From Caballeronia mineralivorans PML1(12) (GTDB taxonomy: Bacteria; Pseudomonadota; Gammaproteobacteria; Burkholderiales; Burkholderiaceae), in NCBI RefSeq assembly GCF_001028175.1, contig NZ_AEJF01000143.1, positions 124,001 through 188,000 on the forward strand: DNA of 64,000 nucleotides. Reading direction: 5' to 3'. Positions 8,317 through 17,192 of the stretch are shown in pieces (the first letter of the stretch is position 1; every line of letters starts with the position of its first letter). Under the pieces are notes generated by a model. The model saw only the letters and a program-made list of their open reading frames with translations, did no database searches and was not told where the DNA came from. Made by a program: the position numbers and the translations under genes.

Positions 8317-9138
8317 ATGAAAAACCACTCGAATCGAGCAAGCCTGCATGTCGTCTTGTTTGCAACGTGCTTCGTGATCGCTCAAGGAAGCCGGGCAGCG
8401 TCTGTCGATCTTCCCGGTGTGCTGCCTAGCATGGCGGGTGGGGGTGTAGGGTCTACGACGGACTATGCTGGCGCCAGGGACCGCTTTGTTGGCGCGGTCC
8501 CCGGGGTGCGGTATGTGACCGATGGAGGACGGCTGTTCGAGCTGTATGGACCGTATGCCCAGTTCGATTTTGGCGGGCTCACGGGGCTGCAATACGGTCC
8601 GGCCGTAGCGCTCCGTCTGGGAAGAAACAACGTTGATGACCCGGTCGTTTCTCAGATCCACGAAGTACATACTACCGTGGAGGTAGGCGGGTTCGTGGGC
8701 TACGAGTGCGATAATCAAGGAGCGGTCCCGTACCGCTTGCGGGGCTCCGTGACAGTCATGACCAACGCGGGCATCGTTTATACGGGGGCACGGGTGTCAG
8801 TGAACGGCAGCCTCTGGTTTCCGTTGCGTCAACAAGTCTTCGTGGGCGCCGGGGTTGGCGCGAGTTGGGTGAGCCAGGGATTCAATCAGGCGTATTACGG
8901 CGTAACGGAGCAGGACTCCGCACGTAGCGGCCTGCCTGCTTTCAGCCCTTCCGGCGGACTTGAGCAGATGACCGGCTGGCTTGCTGCGATTTACCAGTTC
9001 GACAAACATTGGTTCGGCGGAGCGCTGGTCTACTACCAGCGTCTGTCAGGCTCAGCGGCTGATAGCCCAATCGTCACCCAGCACGGTAACCGGAATCAGA
9101 TCACCTATGGGGTGGGAGTCGCGTATGCGTTCAAGTGA
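8317..9138 (+). CDS. MipA/OmpV family outer-membrane protein
   Basis: The 273-residue protein starts from the ATG at 8317, which gives an immediate signal peptide (KNHSNRASLHVVLFATCFVIA... cleaved after SRAAS). Upstream in-frame starts from 8215 would bury the signal. The mature protein has alternating beta-strand pattern, a conserved GPYAQFDFGGLTGLQYGPAVALRLGR segment (split across strands), and ends with aromatic-terminated strands (TYGVGVAYAFK). MipA/OmpV proteins are small outer-membrane barrels, implicated in murein-synthesis scaffolding (MipA) or osmolarity/peptide response (OmpV). No clear Shine-Dalgarno was seen. It converges with the histidine phosphatase gene. Confidence 0.85.
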   Translation: MKNHSNRASLHVVLFATCFVIAQGSRAASVDLPGVLPSMAGGGVGSTTDYAGARDRFVGAVPGVRYVTDGGRLFELYGPYAQFDFGGLTGLQYGPAVALRLGRNNVDDPVVSQIHEVHTTVEVGGFVGYECDNQGAVPYRLRGSVTVMTNAGIVYTGARVSVNGSLWFPLRQQVFVGAGVGASWVSQGFNQAYYGVTEQDSARSGLPAFSPSGGLEQMTGWLAAIYQFDKHWFGGALVYYQRLSGSAADSPIVTQHGNRNQITYGVGVAYAFK

Positions 9139-9159
9139 CCTGCCAGGTCACTTGAACGC
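9127..9159. terminator. 33-bp near-perfect palindrome at convergent gene ends
   Basis: Arms GCGTTCAAGTGACCTG (9127-9142) and their exact complement (9144-9159) are separated by one base. The left arm encodes the last codons and stop of the MipA protein, and the right arm ends 6 bp before the stop of the opposite gene. This fits a bidirectional terminator or mRNA 3' end structure, but there is no T tract. Confidence 0.6.
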
Positions 9160-9165
9160 GGGCGG

Positions 9166-9750
9166 TTAAAACCATCCTTCAACGATTTCGCAATTGGATG
9201 GCATCCCCACGCATCGAGCGGCGTCATCTACATCGATTTCGTTCAGGATGACTCGTACTGCCTGAAGCGGCCAGCCGTGCGTAACGACAAGCACGGTTTC
9301 CGGGCTGCTCAGCTTCAGGTCGGCGATCAGCGATTGAACGCGCGCGAGCAATCCCATGAACGGTTCTCCGTCCGCGGTAGCGGTAGTAGCCGGCGCATGA
9401 GCGATGAATCGCTGAAATTCGTCACCCGACTTCTCTTCGAATGCGGTACCGACCCGGTTTTCGTTGGCTAGCCGATTAACGACTTGGGGCACCTTCAGTA
9501 CCTCGTTGGCTAACCATGCGGTCTGGCGCGCGCGCAGAAATTCCGAGGTTACGATGAGCTCGATTTTTTCATCTTGAAGGCGCTCGCCTAAGGCCCTGCC
9601 TTGAGCCTCTCCCTTCTCCGTCAGATAAAAGCTGGTGCGAGGATTGCTGTTGCAAACACCACGGACGTTACACGGATATTCACCGTGCCGCGCGAAGATG
9701 ATGCGCTTGGACGCGGTGCTAGGTTCGGACAACCAGTTTTTTTCGGACAT
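9166..9750 (-). CDS. Histidine phosphatase family protein (phosphoglycerate mutase-like)
   Basis: The 194-residue cytoplasmic protein has the phosphohistidine motif FARHGEYPCNVRG (19-31; His22 is the phosphate acceptor), the SEFLRARQTA arginine motif near residue 69, and the second catalytic His in VVTHGWP. These place it in branch 1 of the superfamily (PF00300). Members are mutases, SixA-like protein phosphatases or small-molecule phosphatases; the substrate is not predictable. It is transcribed alone, towards the MipA gene, with the palindrome between them. Confidence 0.85.
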   Translation of the reverse strand: MSEKNWLSEPSTASKRIIFARHGEYPCNVRGVCNSNPRTSFYLTEKGEAQGRALGERLQDEKIELIVTSEFLRARQTAWLANEVLKVPQVVNRLANENRVGTAFEEKSGDEFQRFIAHAPATTATADGEPFMGLLARVQSLIADLKLSSPETVLVVTHGWPLQAVRVILNEIDVDDAARCVGMPSNCEIVEGWF

Positions 9751-9858
9751 GGTGTGAGAAGGTACGGGGACTTTGATCCAATTGTATCAATCCGAAATTC
9801 GTCTGCAGGTGATGTAACCAGAACTTAGCTCGTGCGCAAGGCTGAGTGCGAGTGAAGA

Positions 9859-11445
9859 TCAACCACGCGCATGCCGCGCGGACACTTCTTGCAGGTCCAG
9901 GTCGTGCTCGAGGACATGAAGCATCTCGTCATGAATTGCCCCCGAACGGTGCATACGGAGCAACTCCCCGCGTCCAGCGGCGATGGCAGCCAGGACGACA
10001 TCGTAATGACTGACACGTTCTTCATGTGGAAAGTCCGTCCGCTCTCTGTACGCTTTGGTGATTGTCGCCCGGTAACTGTATTGTTCGAGAAGCCGCGGGT
10101 GAATCACCTTCCCATCAGTGTCACGTACGAGCGGCTCAATAGCGGCCAGTTGAGCCGCCTCGAGTCTTGCCCATGCTTGTGGTTCCGTCAGATGTTGGGC
10201 GCCGGTATCCGAACTGCGGTCGGGATTGATCCATTCAATCAAAAGGCCAATGGTCGCTCCTTGCAGCAGCACGGTCACAAGGATGACGGCAAACGACGCG
10301 ACAAGGATTAAATCCCGCCCGGGCAGCGCCTCTGGAAGCGACAGTGCAATCGCGAGCGTGACTACGCCGCGCATGCCCGCCCAACTCATTATGGTTGCCG
10401 TGCGCCAATCCAGAATGGCATTCCCGCGACCGGCTATGTGGCGCCATGACGTGTTGAGCAATTCGGTAGCGAAGACCCATACGAAGCGTGATAGAACCAC
10501 CGCACCAAGCACAGCCGCCACGGCTGGTGCCAGTGTGGAAAGTGCATCATCGGCGCCGCCTGACCGGGCGATGACACCTCGGAGAGATAGCCCGATCAAT
10601 ATGAATACGAGCGCTTCGAGAAGAAAGACAATGACTTGCCAGAATGCCGTGCCGCGCATGCGAACGGTAGCGCTCAAGACTTCATGTTGATACCAGCCCA
10701 ATGTCAGACCGGCCGTCACCGTCGCGATTACACCGGAGACGCCGAGCATTTCGCCAACAATGTAGCTCACCCATGCCGTCAGTACGCTGGTGGTGATGAT
10801 GAGATAGTCGTCAGCAAGGCAGCGGACGATTTGCACGATCAAATAACCTGCGATGCCACCGACCACCACGCCTCCCAGGCCGAGGATGGCAAAGCTCGCG
10901 GCAGCATGCCCGATGCTAAACGTTCCGGTGAGCGCCGCCGCAACGGCGAAGCGAACCAGCACGAGGCCGGCCGCATCGTTGAGCAAGCTTTCTCCCTCTA
11001 GAAGGACCATCAGTTTGCGTGGCAGCGCGAGGCGTTCGAGCACGGCCTTGGCAGCAACGGCATCGGGTGGCGACACGATGGCACCGAGGGCAAAGCAGAC
11101 AGCCCACGGCAGGCCGGGGACAACAAGATGAGTGACCACCCCGACTGCGAGTGTTGTGAATGCAACGGCACCGATGGCGAGTAGCAGGATGCCACCGAGA
11201 TTGCGCTTGAGCTCTTCCCACACTGAGAAGTAGGCACCGTCCATGAGAAGCGGCGGCAGGAACACGACAATCACCAGGTCCGGGTCCAGGTGGACAGGGG
11301 GAAGACCCGGCACGAATGCCATGGCAATCCCACCCACCAGCAGCGCGGCAGCCGGTGGCAACCGGAGACGCTTGGCTAGCAACTGCAAACCGATCATGAC
11401 GATTAGCGAGAGCAGGACGAGTTTGAATGCGGAGACAGAGGACAT
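9859..11445 (-). CDS. Na+/H+ antiporter, CPA1 (NhaP/NHE-like) family
   Basis: The 528-residue protein has about 12 N-terminal membrane spans (residues 5-400) and a ~120-residue hydrophilic C-terminal tail. Family hallmarks are FLPPLLMDGAYF (about 63-74) and the ion-binding EGESLLNDAAGLVL segment (ND motif). It should exchange cytoplasmic Na+ (or K+) for protons in pH and salt homeostasis. The tail ends in a basic stretch (EVSARHARG). It is monocistronic on the minus strand, with about 200 bp of intergenic DNA upstream. Confidence 0.9.
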   Translation of the reverse strand: MSSVSAFKLVLLSLIVMIGLQLLAKRLRLPPAAALLVGGIAMAFVPGLPPVHLDPDLVIVVFLPPLLMDGAYFSVWEELKRNLGGILLLAIGAVAFTTLAVGVVTHLVVPGLPWAVCFALGAIVSPPDAVAAKAVLERLALPRKLMVLLEGESLLNDAAGLVLVRFAVAAALTGTFSIGHAAASFAILGLGGVVVGGIAGYLIVQIVRCLADDYLIITTSVLTAWVSYIVGEMLGVSGVIATVTAGLTLGWYQHEVLSATVRMRGTAFWQVIVFLLEALVFILIGLSLRGVIARSGGADDALSTLAPAVAAVLGAVVLSRFVWVFATELLNTSWRHIAGRGNAILDWRTATIMSWAGMRGVVTLAIALSLPEALPGRDLILVASFAVILVTVLLQGATIGLLIEWINPDRSSDTGAQHLTEPQAWARLEAAQLAAIEPLVRDTDGKVIHPRLLEQYSYRATITKAYRERTDFPHEERVSHYDVVLAAIAAGRGELLRMHRSGAIHDEMLHVLEHDLDLQEVSARHARG

Positions 11446-11651
11446 GGATTTACCTACGGAGCGTCGATTAAGCCAAGCTTACTAGAGCAGCGAGTCGTTA
11501 GAAATTCAGGTGTATCGAACCGGTCATCGTTACTTGAGACATGGCTTGTGTGTCGGTTTCCCAAGTTGCAGTGAGTGTTCTAAACACTCTCCCGGACTAT
11601 GAATCCATGGGCGCATTATCATGGACCGAGTCGAGAGCGCTATCCCTTGCT

Positions 11652-13205
11652 TTAGGGTTGGCTAGCCCCTGTTCCACTCGGCGAAGCAGGCGGAGTAGTC
11701 ACCTCGGCATCCGAGCCGCTCTCCTCGGACGTTTCCGTGCACGGACCTTCGTTGAGCGCACAGATCTTCACTCGAATGCTTCCCTGGTTTTTCGAGTAGG
11801 CCCATCGTGCATCGTTGGCGAAGCAATATAAATATCCCGACGTTGGTGCTGTGATGGTTGTACCCATCCCGATTCGAAAGTAGCGAGGCTCAGGAGGGGT
11901 GCCTCCTATGGTTGGCTGCGCCGGATAGGCGATGGCGCCGCATAGTTCGAACCAGTTCGCCTCGGTAACGCGCTTGAAGCGAGTGAGGAATCGCTGGACA
12001 AAGTTGCCCCTTGTCCCTTCTGCGCCGCAAGCACGACGCCAGTCAAGCCACGACTGTCCTTCCATCACTTGAAACTGGTAGCTAACGCCCTCTTGCATGA
12101 AGATGCCGGTCCAGTTCCACAAGGGGTTCGCAAAGATGCGTACCTCCAGGTCGTTCACCGGGTCAACATGTGGCCGGTAGGGAGCTTGAGCAATGGGCGG
12201 GTTGGCCTGTCTCGCTAACGCCAGGGTTGATATCGATTCCGACCCGCGACGAGAATCCTGCTTCAGGCATGGAAAAGAACGCGGCCGAAAACCAACCCTT
12301 CGATAGAAACTGGTGAGGGAGTTGTGCAGGACCCCGTGCATTGCGGCAGATAACACCTGGTCCGCTTTCGGCAACTGCTCGAGCATCTGCGACCGGAACG
12401 TGGCTCCGCACAATTGCACCTCGGATAACATCCACTGGAGCGTCGCGTTTGAGAGTTCTGTTTCTTTGTAGCCACCGCCTACGTCGGCATGCACGCCGGG
12501 AAACCAGACCTGGGAAACCCGTGCGTCGTCGGTCCCATCCTCCGGCGTCCAGAGCGTTGGAAAGAAATTGTTTCTTTGTTCGTCGATAGCCAGAGCCTGA
12601 ACTGCACGCTCGACTTCAGGAGCCAGGGTCGTGTCGTGGAACTGGTATTGGTTCTTGAGGAAGCCAAACGGGTTCAGTGCTTCTGGAATGCCTAGCGCGC
12701 CGACTGTCTCCCATACGCCGAGGAAGCGGATGCGGGGAGGTTCTCCATGCATGGCACGGAAATTCGCTTGCCGTTGTGCGTTCACTTCTATTTTCGGATC
12801 GAGCCGATAAAGCGTCCAGGCTTGTCTGACCAACGACCAGTCGGCGCCGCGCGGAAGCCCGCAGTGATGCAACATACCCACAAGGCTGCGCGCGGTGAAG
12901 GCTCCCCTGGAAAATCCGACAATATAAATTTCTGAATCGGCTTCGCAATGGTCGGATAGCCACTTATAGGCGGTCCGGATGTCGCGTGACAGTCCCACAC
13001 CAAGCGCGCCATCTATCAGCCGCCGGAGCCGGCTTTCGTTTGCACCTACGCCCGCATGGTAATACTTGAGCTGTTCTCCGCCATCGCCGTTGATGTCGCT
13101 CACCGCGTTGAAGAATCGCACAACGTTCGTCGGAACCGGCACGCCCTGGAATTCGTCGCTATCTGAATTCCAGGTCCCATCACAGCAGACGAATAGCCGT
13201 TTCAT
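11652..13205 (-). CDS. DUF2235 (Tle1-like) alpha/beta hydrolase
   Basis: The 517-residue protein starts MKRLFVCCDGTWNS, the usual opening of DUF2235. It carries the nucleophile elbow VGFSRGAFTARSLVG (96-110, Ser99) and the downstream VWFPGVHADVGGGY motif with the catalytic Asp region. The AAGGAAG upstream supports the start. DUF2235 includes the type VI secretion phospholipase effectors Tle1, but also many stand-alone hydrolases. No VgrG, PAAR or immunity gene is adjacent and there is no signal peptide, so an effector role is unsupported. It lies 88 bp downstream of the secreted alpha/beta hydrolase on the same strand, with possible co-transcription. Confidence 0.85.
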   Translation of the reverse strand: MKRLFVCCDGTWNSDSDEFQGVPVPTNVVRFFNAVSDINGDGGEQLKYYHAGVGANESRLRRLIDGALGVGLSRDIRTAYKWLSDHCEADSEIYIVGFSRGAFTARSLVGMLHHCGLPRGADWSLVRQAWTLYRLDPKIEVNAQRQANFRAMHGEPPRIRFLGVWETVGALGIPEALNPFGFLKNQYQFHDTTLAPEVERAVQALAIDEQRNNFFPTLWTPEDGTDDARVSQVWFPGVHADVGGGYKETELSNATLQWMLSEVQLCGATFRSQMLEQLPKADQVLSAAMHGVLHNSLTSFYRRVGFRPRSFPCLKQDSRRGSESISTLALARQANPPIAQAPYRPHVDPVNDLEVRIFANPLWNWTGIFMQEGVSYQFQVMEGQSWLDWRRACGAEGTRGNFVQRFLTRFKRVTEANWFELCGAIAYPAQPTIGGTPPEPRYFRIGMGTTITAPTSGYLYCFANDARWAYSKNQGSIRVKICALNEGPCTETSEESGSDAEVTTPPASPSGTGASQP

Positions 13206-13293
13206 TTATCGACTTCCTTGTAGCGATGAGTTATGCCGCTCTGCTAAACCATGTCCTGAGGTCGCGATTCCGGGTCCGCCCGCAGTCGCTTCA

Positions 13294-14280
13294 CTACAAA
13301 TGTGCGTGCAGGAATGCCGATATCTCGCTCTCCATCTTGCGATGAACGGATGCCCGATCAACTCCCGTTGCATCTTTGCAGATGAGCTGAGCTTGGTCCG
13401 CGATCGCATCCGGGCATGGATCGACAAACACGAAATGGCTTCCCGGTACCACGACTTGCTGAGGCGGGTTGGGTAACCCGGCCGCGACCGCCAAGGCGTT
13501 ATGTTGAGCATTCAGGTAAGCGTCATCGTCGGGGCGATACAGAAGCGTCGGAATGCGCACCGATGCCAAGCCGGCAGCATCGAACATCACTGCTAGCGGG
13601 TCCATCAGGACAAGCGCTTTCAGGCGAGGCTCGGCGGGTGGCTGCCAGGCGATCAGATCGACTGGCGGACTAGCGTCGCCTGCTGCGTGCCGGGCGCATG
13701 ACGCCACGTCGTCGTGTGACCGGCAATAGGTGTCCGCGTAGGCGAAATTGGGCCGTGCGCCCGCGAGAATGAGCGCGGTATATCCACCTGCCGAGTACCC
13801 GATCATGCCAATGCGCGCCGTATCGGCGTGTTGGGCGAATCTCGGATCCGCCAATGCTGCGTCGAGCGCTTCTTTCGCCTGGCGGGGCCGATCCTCGAGG
13901 ATCTGGCTGGGCGTCGTAGCTTCCGGGTGACCCGATGCATCGCCGATGTGAGTAGGAAGGATCACGATGAAGCCGTCGCGGGCCAGGCGAGTAGCCAGGT
14001 CACGGTGACTGAAAGGAGCACCACGGTGACCGTGCGATATCAGGACAACGGGAAAACGCTGACCCTCCGCGACGGGTGCGTTGAGGCTGGCGGCTATAGG
14101 GAAAGGCCCGGCTTTCCAGGCGACTTCCTGTGTATCGGACGGATAGAAGATGACCGTATCGAATGGCGCAGTCGCGTCTGGGACGGTGAGACGAGCGACA
14201 CCCGCGTGATAGGACTGGGGTGCTGCCGAGGCAGTGAACACCGACCCGATCAAGATGAGCGCGAGGATAAACAGGCGCAT
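13294..14280 (-). CDS. Secreted alpha/beta hydrolase (dienelactone / PAF-acetylhydrolase-like)
   Basis: The 328-residue protein has a signal peptide (1-19, ending TASAA). The alpha/beta hydrolase core shows the oxyanion region VVLISHGHRG (78-87), the nucleophile elbow GMIGYSAGGYTAL (158-170, Ser163), a probable acid at Asp251-253 after LLYRP, and the base His282 in GSHFVFVD. The layout resembles bacterial proteins related to platelet-activating-factor acetylhydrolase. The substrate is probably a small ester or lactone in the periplasm, which is inference. It may share a transcript with the DUF2235 gene downstream. Confidence 0.85.
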   Translation of the reverse strand: MRLFILALILIGSVFTASAAPQSYHAGVARLTVPDATAPFDTVIFYPSDTQEVAWKAGPFPIAASLNAPVAEGQRFPVVLISHGHRGAPFSHRDLATRLARDGFIVILPTHIGDASGHPEATTPSQILEDRPRQAKEALDAALADPRFAQHADTARIGMIGYSAGGYTALILAGARPNFAYADTYCRSHDDVASCARHAAGDASPPVDLIAWQPPAEPRLKALVLMDPLAVMFDAAGLASVRIPTLLYRPDDDAYLNAQHNALAVAAGLPNPPQQVVVPGSHFVFVDPCPDAIADQAQLICKDATGVDRASVHRKMESEISAFLHAHL

Positions 14281-14671
14281 GGCAGACGGCCTCTTTTTAT
14301 ATCGTCGGGAGCCGCGCGTGCTTCGGTCGGGCAGGCACTCAGCGGTTGCGTAGCGTTTTCCGGATATTCTCGACTTCGTTCCGAGAGGGACGAAGCGAAA
14401 AATAGCATATTGGGAATGCCTTTAGAGAATCTGATATCCGTGGCCTGGAGAAATACGTGTTGGCCCCTTGTAAGTAAGCGATAACCCTTGCGTTATTCGC
14501 GCCTCACACGCCGCTGGCAAGATACGTGTGGGTGGTCGCGTTGCAAAGAGCAGTTGAGTAGGTTCCGCGCTTAGCCCGACACCGACGCTTTGGCAGAACA
14601 GGGGGGACGCAAAACACTCAATCGATTAGCGTCCTACACTATAAAGGAGCGTTCATCCAAGCGAGGAACCC
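14281..14671. other. Divergent intergenic region, 391 bp
   Basis: The region lies between the divergent alpha/beta hydrolase and methyltransferase genes. Short frames exist but none has a recognisable start signal or family features. Promoters only are presumed. Confidence 0.45.
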
Positions 14672-15331
14672 ATGACGCCTTCGCCCAAACTCGTGTTCAT
14701 TACCATAACTGGGACCGTTGTTTATCTTGGACTCGCGGTTCTTGGCTGGGGTGGCTTTGCTGCTTTCTTCTCCCATCCCGCGCTGACCGTCGTCGCTATT
14801 GCAACGCTGGTTATGTCGGTCGTTGCGAGCTTCAGTAGCGGCAACCTGAGCTCCGGTGAACGTGAGGACCGTGACAACCGCTGGGTCATCGCCGCCTTAG
14901 CCGTGATAGGGCTGCTGGAAGCGTATCTGCCGGCCTACACGGATCGAAAGGGATTCTGGACCCTCGACGGCGATAGCGTCCGCTGGATTGGCGTCGTGTT
15001 GTTCATCTTCGGTGGCGCGCTGCGGATATTGCCAGTCTTCATACTCGGCCACCGGTTCAGCGGGCTGGTCGCCATCCAGCCCGGCCATACGCTCGTCACG
15101 ACCGGCACCTATGGCGTCATCCGCCACCCCAGCTATCTTGGTTTGCTCGTCAATGCGCTGGGGTGGGCCTTCGCCTTTCGGTCCGGGGTCGGCGTGCTAC
15201 TTACGGTGCTCACGATTCCGCCGCTCATTGCGCGCATAAACTCGGAGGAAGCGCTGCTGCATGCGCAGTTCGGCGCCGAATACGATGCATACCGCGCCCG
15301 TACGTCGCGATTGATTCCGGGGGTGTACTAA
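14672..15331 (+). CDS. Isoprenylcysteine carboxyl methyltransferase (ICMT) family membrane protein
   Basis: The 219-residue membrane protein starts at the ATG preceded by GAGGAACCC. Several hydrophobic spans precede the C-terminal signature TYGVIRHPSYLGLLVNALG (about 148-166) and EEALLHAQFGAEYDAYRART, the SAM-binding ICMT/phospholipid methyltransferase motif (RHPxYxG and Ex..Y). Bacterial members methylate unknown lipids or small molecules at the membrane. Isoprenylated protein substrates are not expected in this host. The stop lies 5 bp from the stop of the convergent lyase gene. Confidence 0.87.
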   Translation: MTPSPKLVFITITGTVVYLGLAVLGWGGFAAFFSHPALTVVAIATLVMSVVASFSSGNLSSGEREDRDNRWVIAALAVIGLLEAYLPAYTDRKGFWTLDGDSVRWIGVVLFIFGGALRILPVFILGHRFSGLVAIQPGHTLVTTGTYGVIRHPSYLGLLVNALGWAFAFRSGVGVLLTVLTIPPLIARINSEEALLHAQFGAEYDAYRARTSRLIPGVY

Positions 15332-15336
15332 GAAGC

Positions 15337-16245
15337 TTAGAGATCGCCCTGAAAAGCCTCGTAGCGCGCGAGCAGACGTTTGGCGTTATTGCGGTCGGGC
15401 GCGTCGATCCACGCGCTTGTATCGGCATACGGCCCTTGCGTGTCATAAGCAGCCAGTGTCGCTCGCGCGCTCGCCGCAGCGTCGCTCGACGGCGTCAAAG
15501 CGCGATTGACCGCGTCCACGTGTTCGACAAACACCACGCACTTCGATGTAAATCCTAGTTGGGCCGCCAGATCCAACTCTGCGGCAAGCACGCCAGTGGA
15601 TCGATAAGTACAAGGCAGGTCGATCGCTACGCAATCAGCGGCAATGCATTCGATGAGAAACCGGCTGCGTGCATAGAGCAGTTCCCGGCCCTCAGGCGTG
15701 CGGCGTGCGCCTAGATTCGCTGCGAGATCTTCTACGGCGAGCATGCAGCATCGAATGCGCGGACTCACGTTCAATAACGCGTTGAGAGCGACCAGACCCT
15801 TTGCGGATTCGATAGTCGGAACAATCTCCGTCGTCCCATGCCCGATCCCGTGGATGCGTTCGAACTCGCTGAGCGCCGCATCCAGCGCGACGAGTTGATC
15901 CGTCGTCTCGGTGTGGGGCAGGAAGACCGCATGCGGGGCGCCGGGCATGATGCCTTCAAGGTCGGCCTGGCCATCGTTTTCCAGCTTGTTGATGCGTACG
16001 GCGCCGATCAATCCGAGCCGTTCGGTCTCACGCAGCATTGCGACGATCCGCTCTCGTGCCATGGGCCGATCTTCAGGCGCGGTCATTTCCTCGAGATCGG
16101 CAACAATGGCGTCCGCGCCGCTTGCGAGTGCGGTTGTGTGGCTGCTGGCATCGGCGCCGGGAACGAAAAGCCATGCGCGCCGCAACGCGGGTGCTAGAAA
16201 AGGGCGTGGGGTTTTCATGTCGGTTTTCTCATGGCCTGAGCGCAT
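15337..16245 (-). CDS. HpcH/HpaI aldolase / citrate lyase beta (CitE-like) family
   Basis: The 302-residue TIM-barrel lyase has RRAWLFVPGADASS near the N-terminus, GADAIVADLEEMTAPEDR (Mg/substrate region), IVPTIESAKGLVALN and CCMLAVEDLAANLG. This pattern matches CitE-like C-C lyases acting on beta-hydroxyacyl-CoA or oxo-acid aldols. The chosen ATG at 16245 overlaps the stop of the upstream binding protein as TGATG, so translation is probably coupled. An ATG at 16218 is an alternative. With the nearby hydroxyacid dehydrogenase, class II aldolase and MHS transporter it suggests catabolism of a short hydroxy-dicarboxylic or sugar acid. The substrate is unknown. Confidence 0.85.
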   Translation of the reverse strand: MRSGHEKTDMKTPRPFLAPALRRAWLFVPGADASSHTTALASGADAIVADLEEMTAPEDRPMARERIVAMLRETERLGLIGAVRINKLENDGQADLEGIMPGAPHAVFLPHTETTDQLVALDAALSEFERIHGIGHGTTEIVPTIESAKGLVALNALLNVSPRIRCCMLAVEDLAANLGARRTPEGRELLYARSRFLIECIAADCVAIDLPCTYRSTGVLAAELDLAAQLGFTSKCVVFVEHVDAVNRALTPSSDAAASARATLAAYDTQGPYADTSAWIDAPDRNNAKRLLARYEAFQGDL

Positions 16246-17054
16246 CAGAATGAGGATGCGGGAACAGATGCGCCAAGCCACTTCTTCTCGATCTGGTCGA
16301 TGGAGCCATCTTTGCGGGCGTCGTCGAGTGCGGTATTCAATTCGTCTCTTAGCGGCCCTTCGCCCTTGTTCACGGCAATGTGCATCGGCGAGTCGAGCAG
16401 ACGGATTTTTTGGTCGATCGATGTTTGCGGATGCATCGCGCGAACGCGTGCAGCCACGTCTCCGCCTAACGAGATCAGTTGAGTCTGACCCGCGAGATAC
16501 GCGGAAATTGCGCCACTTTGATCGTCGAAGCGCTTGATCGTCGTATTGACTGGCGCGACTTTCGTGAGGCTGATGTCTTCGTTGGTCCCGCCCGCAGTCG
16601 CAACCGACTTGCCGCCCAGGTCGGCCGCCTGCTTGATCTCTACGGTCTTGGGACCGAACACGGCGATGTAGTAGGGCGCATAGGCCTGCGTGAAATCGAG
16701 GACCTTATCGCGCGCCGGCGTTTGTCCGACTGACATCAGCAGATCGACCTTGTGATCGGCGAGATACGCCAGCCGGTTAGTGCCGGTCACAGGTACGAGC
16801 TCTGCGCGCGCGCCGAGTTTTTTCGCAAGCACTGCAGCCAGGTCCACGTCGATGCCACGTGGCTTCATGTCCGCGCCGATCGATCCGAATGGCGGGTAAT
16901 CCTGGAACACACCGATTTTCACCACCTTGTTTTGCTTGATGTCGCCGAGCGAATCGGCTTGGGCGGAGGGGAGGGCGCCAAGCGCCGCGGATGAGATAAG
17001 CAGCGCCAATGCCATGCAACGTGCAACGGAGGAGGGCAGGCTAAACGCTTTCAT
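16245..17054 (-). CDS. Solute-binding protein, amino-acid ABC type (SBP family 3)
   Basis: The 269-residue periplasmic protein has a signal peptide ending SAQADS (about residue 34). It shows the SBP family 3 pattern KIGVFQDYPPFGSIGADMKPRGIDVDLA, with DLLMSVGQTPARDKVLDFTQAY at the ligand cleft. Relatives capture polar amino acids or carboxylates for ABC importers. No permease or ATPase gene accompanies it. Instead it is fused in expression to the CitE-like lyase by a TGATG overlap, so it either uses an importer encoded elsewhere or serves as a sensor. It is divergent from the LysR gene, its likely regulator. Confidence 0.88.
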   Translation of the reverse strand: MKAFSLPSSVARCMALALLISSAALGALPSAQADSLGDIKQNKVVKIGVFQDYPPFGSIGADMKPRGIDVDLAAVLAKKLGARAELVPVTGTNRLAYLADHKVDLLMSVGQTPARDKVLDFTQAYAPYYIAVFGPKTVEIKQAADLGGKSVATAGGTNEDISLTKVAPVNTTIKRFDDQSGAISAYLAGQTQLISLGGDVAARVRAMHPQTSIDQKIRLLDSPMHIAVNKGEGPLRDELNTALDDARKDGSIDQIEKKWLGASVPASSF

Positions 17055-17192
17055 GATGAAGTCCTTGTCAATGTCGGAGCGTGGAGTGGAAGTGCTGGTC
17101 TTAAGCCATAGCTTTATCGGGAATACAAAATGATTAGTCTAATTTCTAATATTTATTTTAAGTATAATTTTCATGGATGATGGAGCAGCCGA
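17055..17192. promoter_or_regulatory. Divergent control region with a LysR-box candidate
   Basis: The 138 bp between the binding-protein and LysR genes is markedly AT-rich near 17130-17170. It contains ATTAG-T-CTAAT (17133-17143), an inverted repeat of the size expected for half of a LysR binding site. A bidirectional promoter under LysR control is inferred. Confidence 0.45.

Noticed and set aside
13828..14484. 218-codon plus-strand frame
   Set aside because: It is antisense to the alpha/beta hydrolase, which has an intact catalytic triad and signal peptide.
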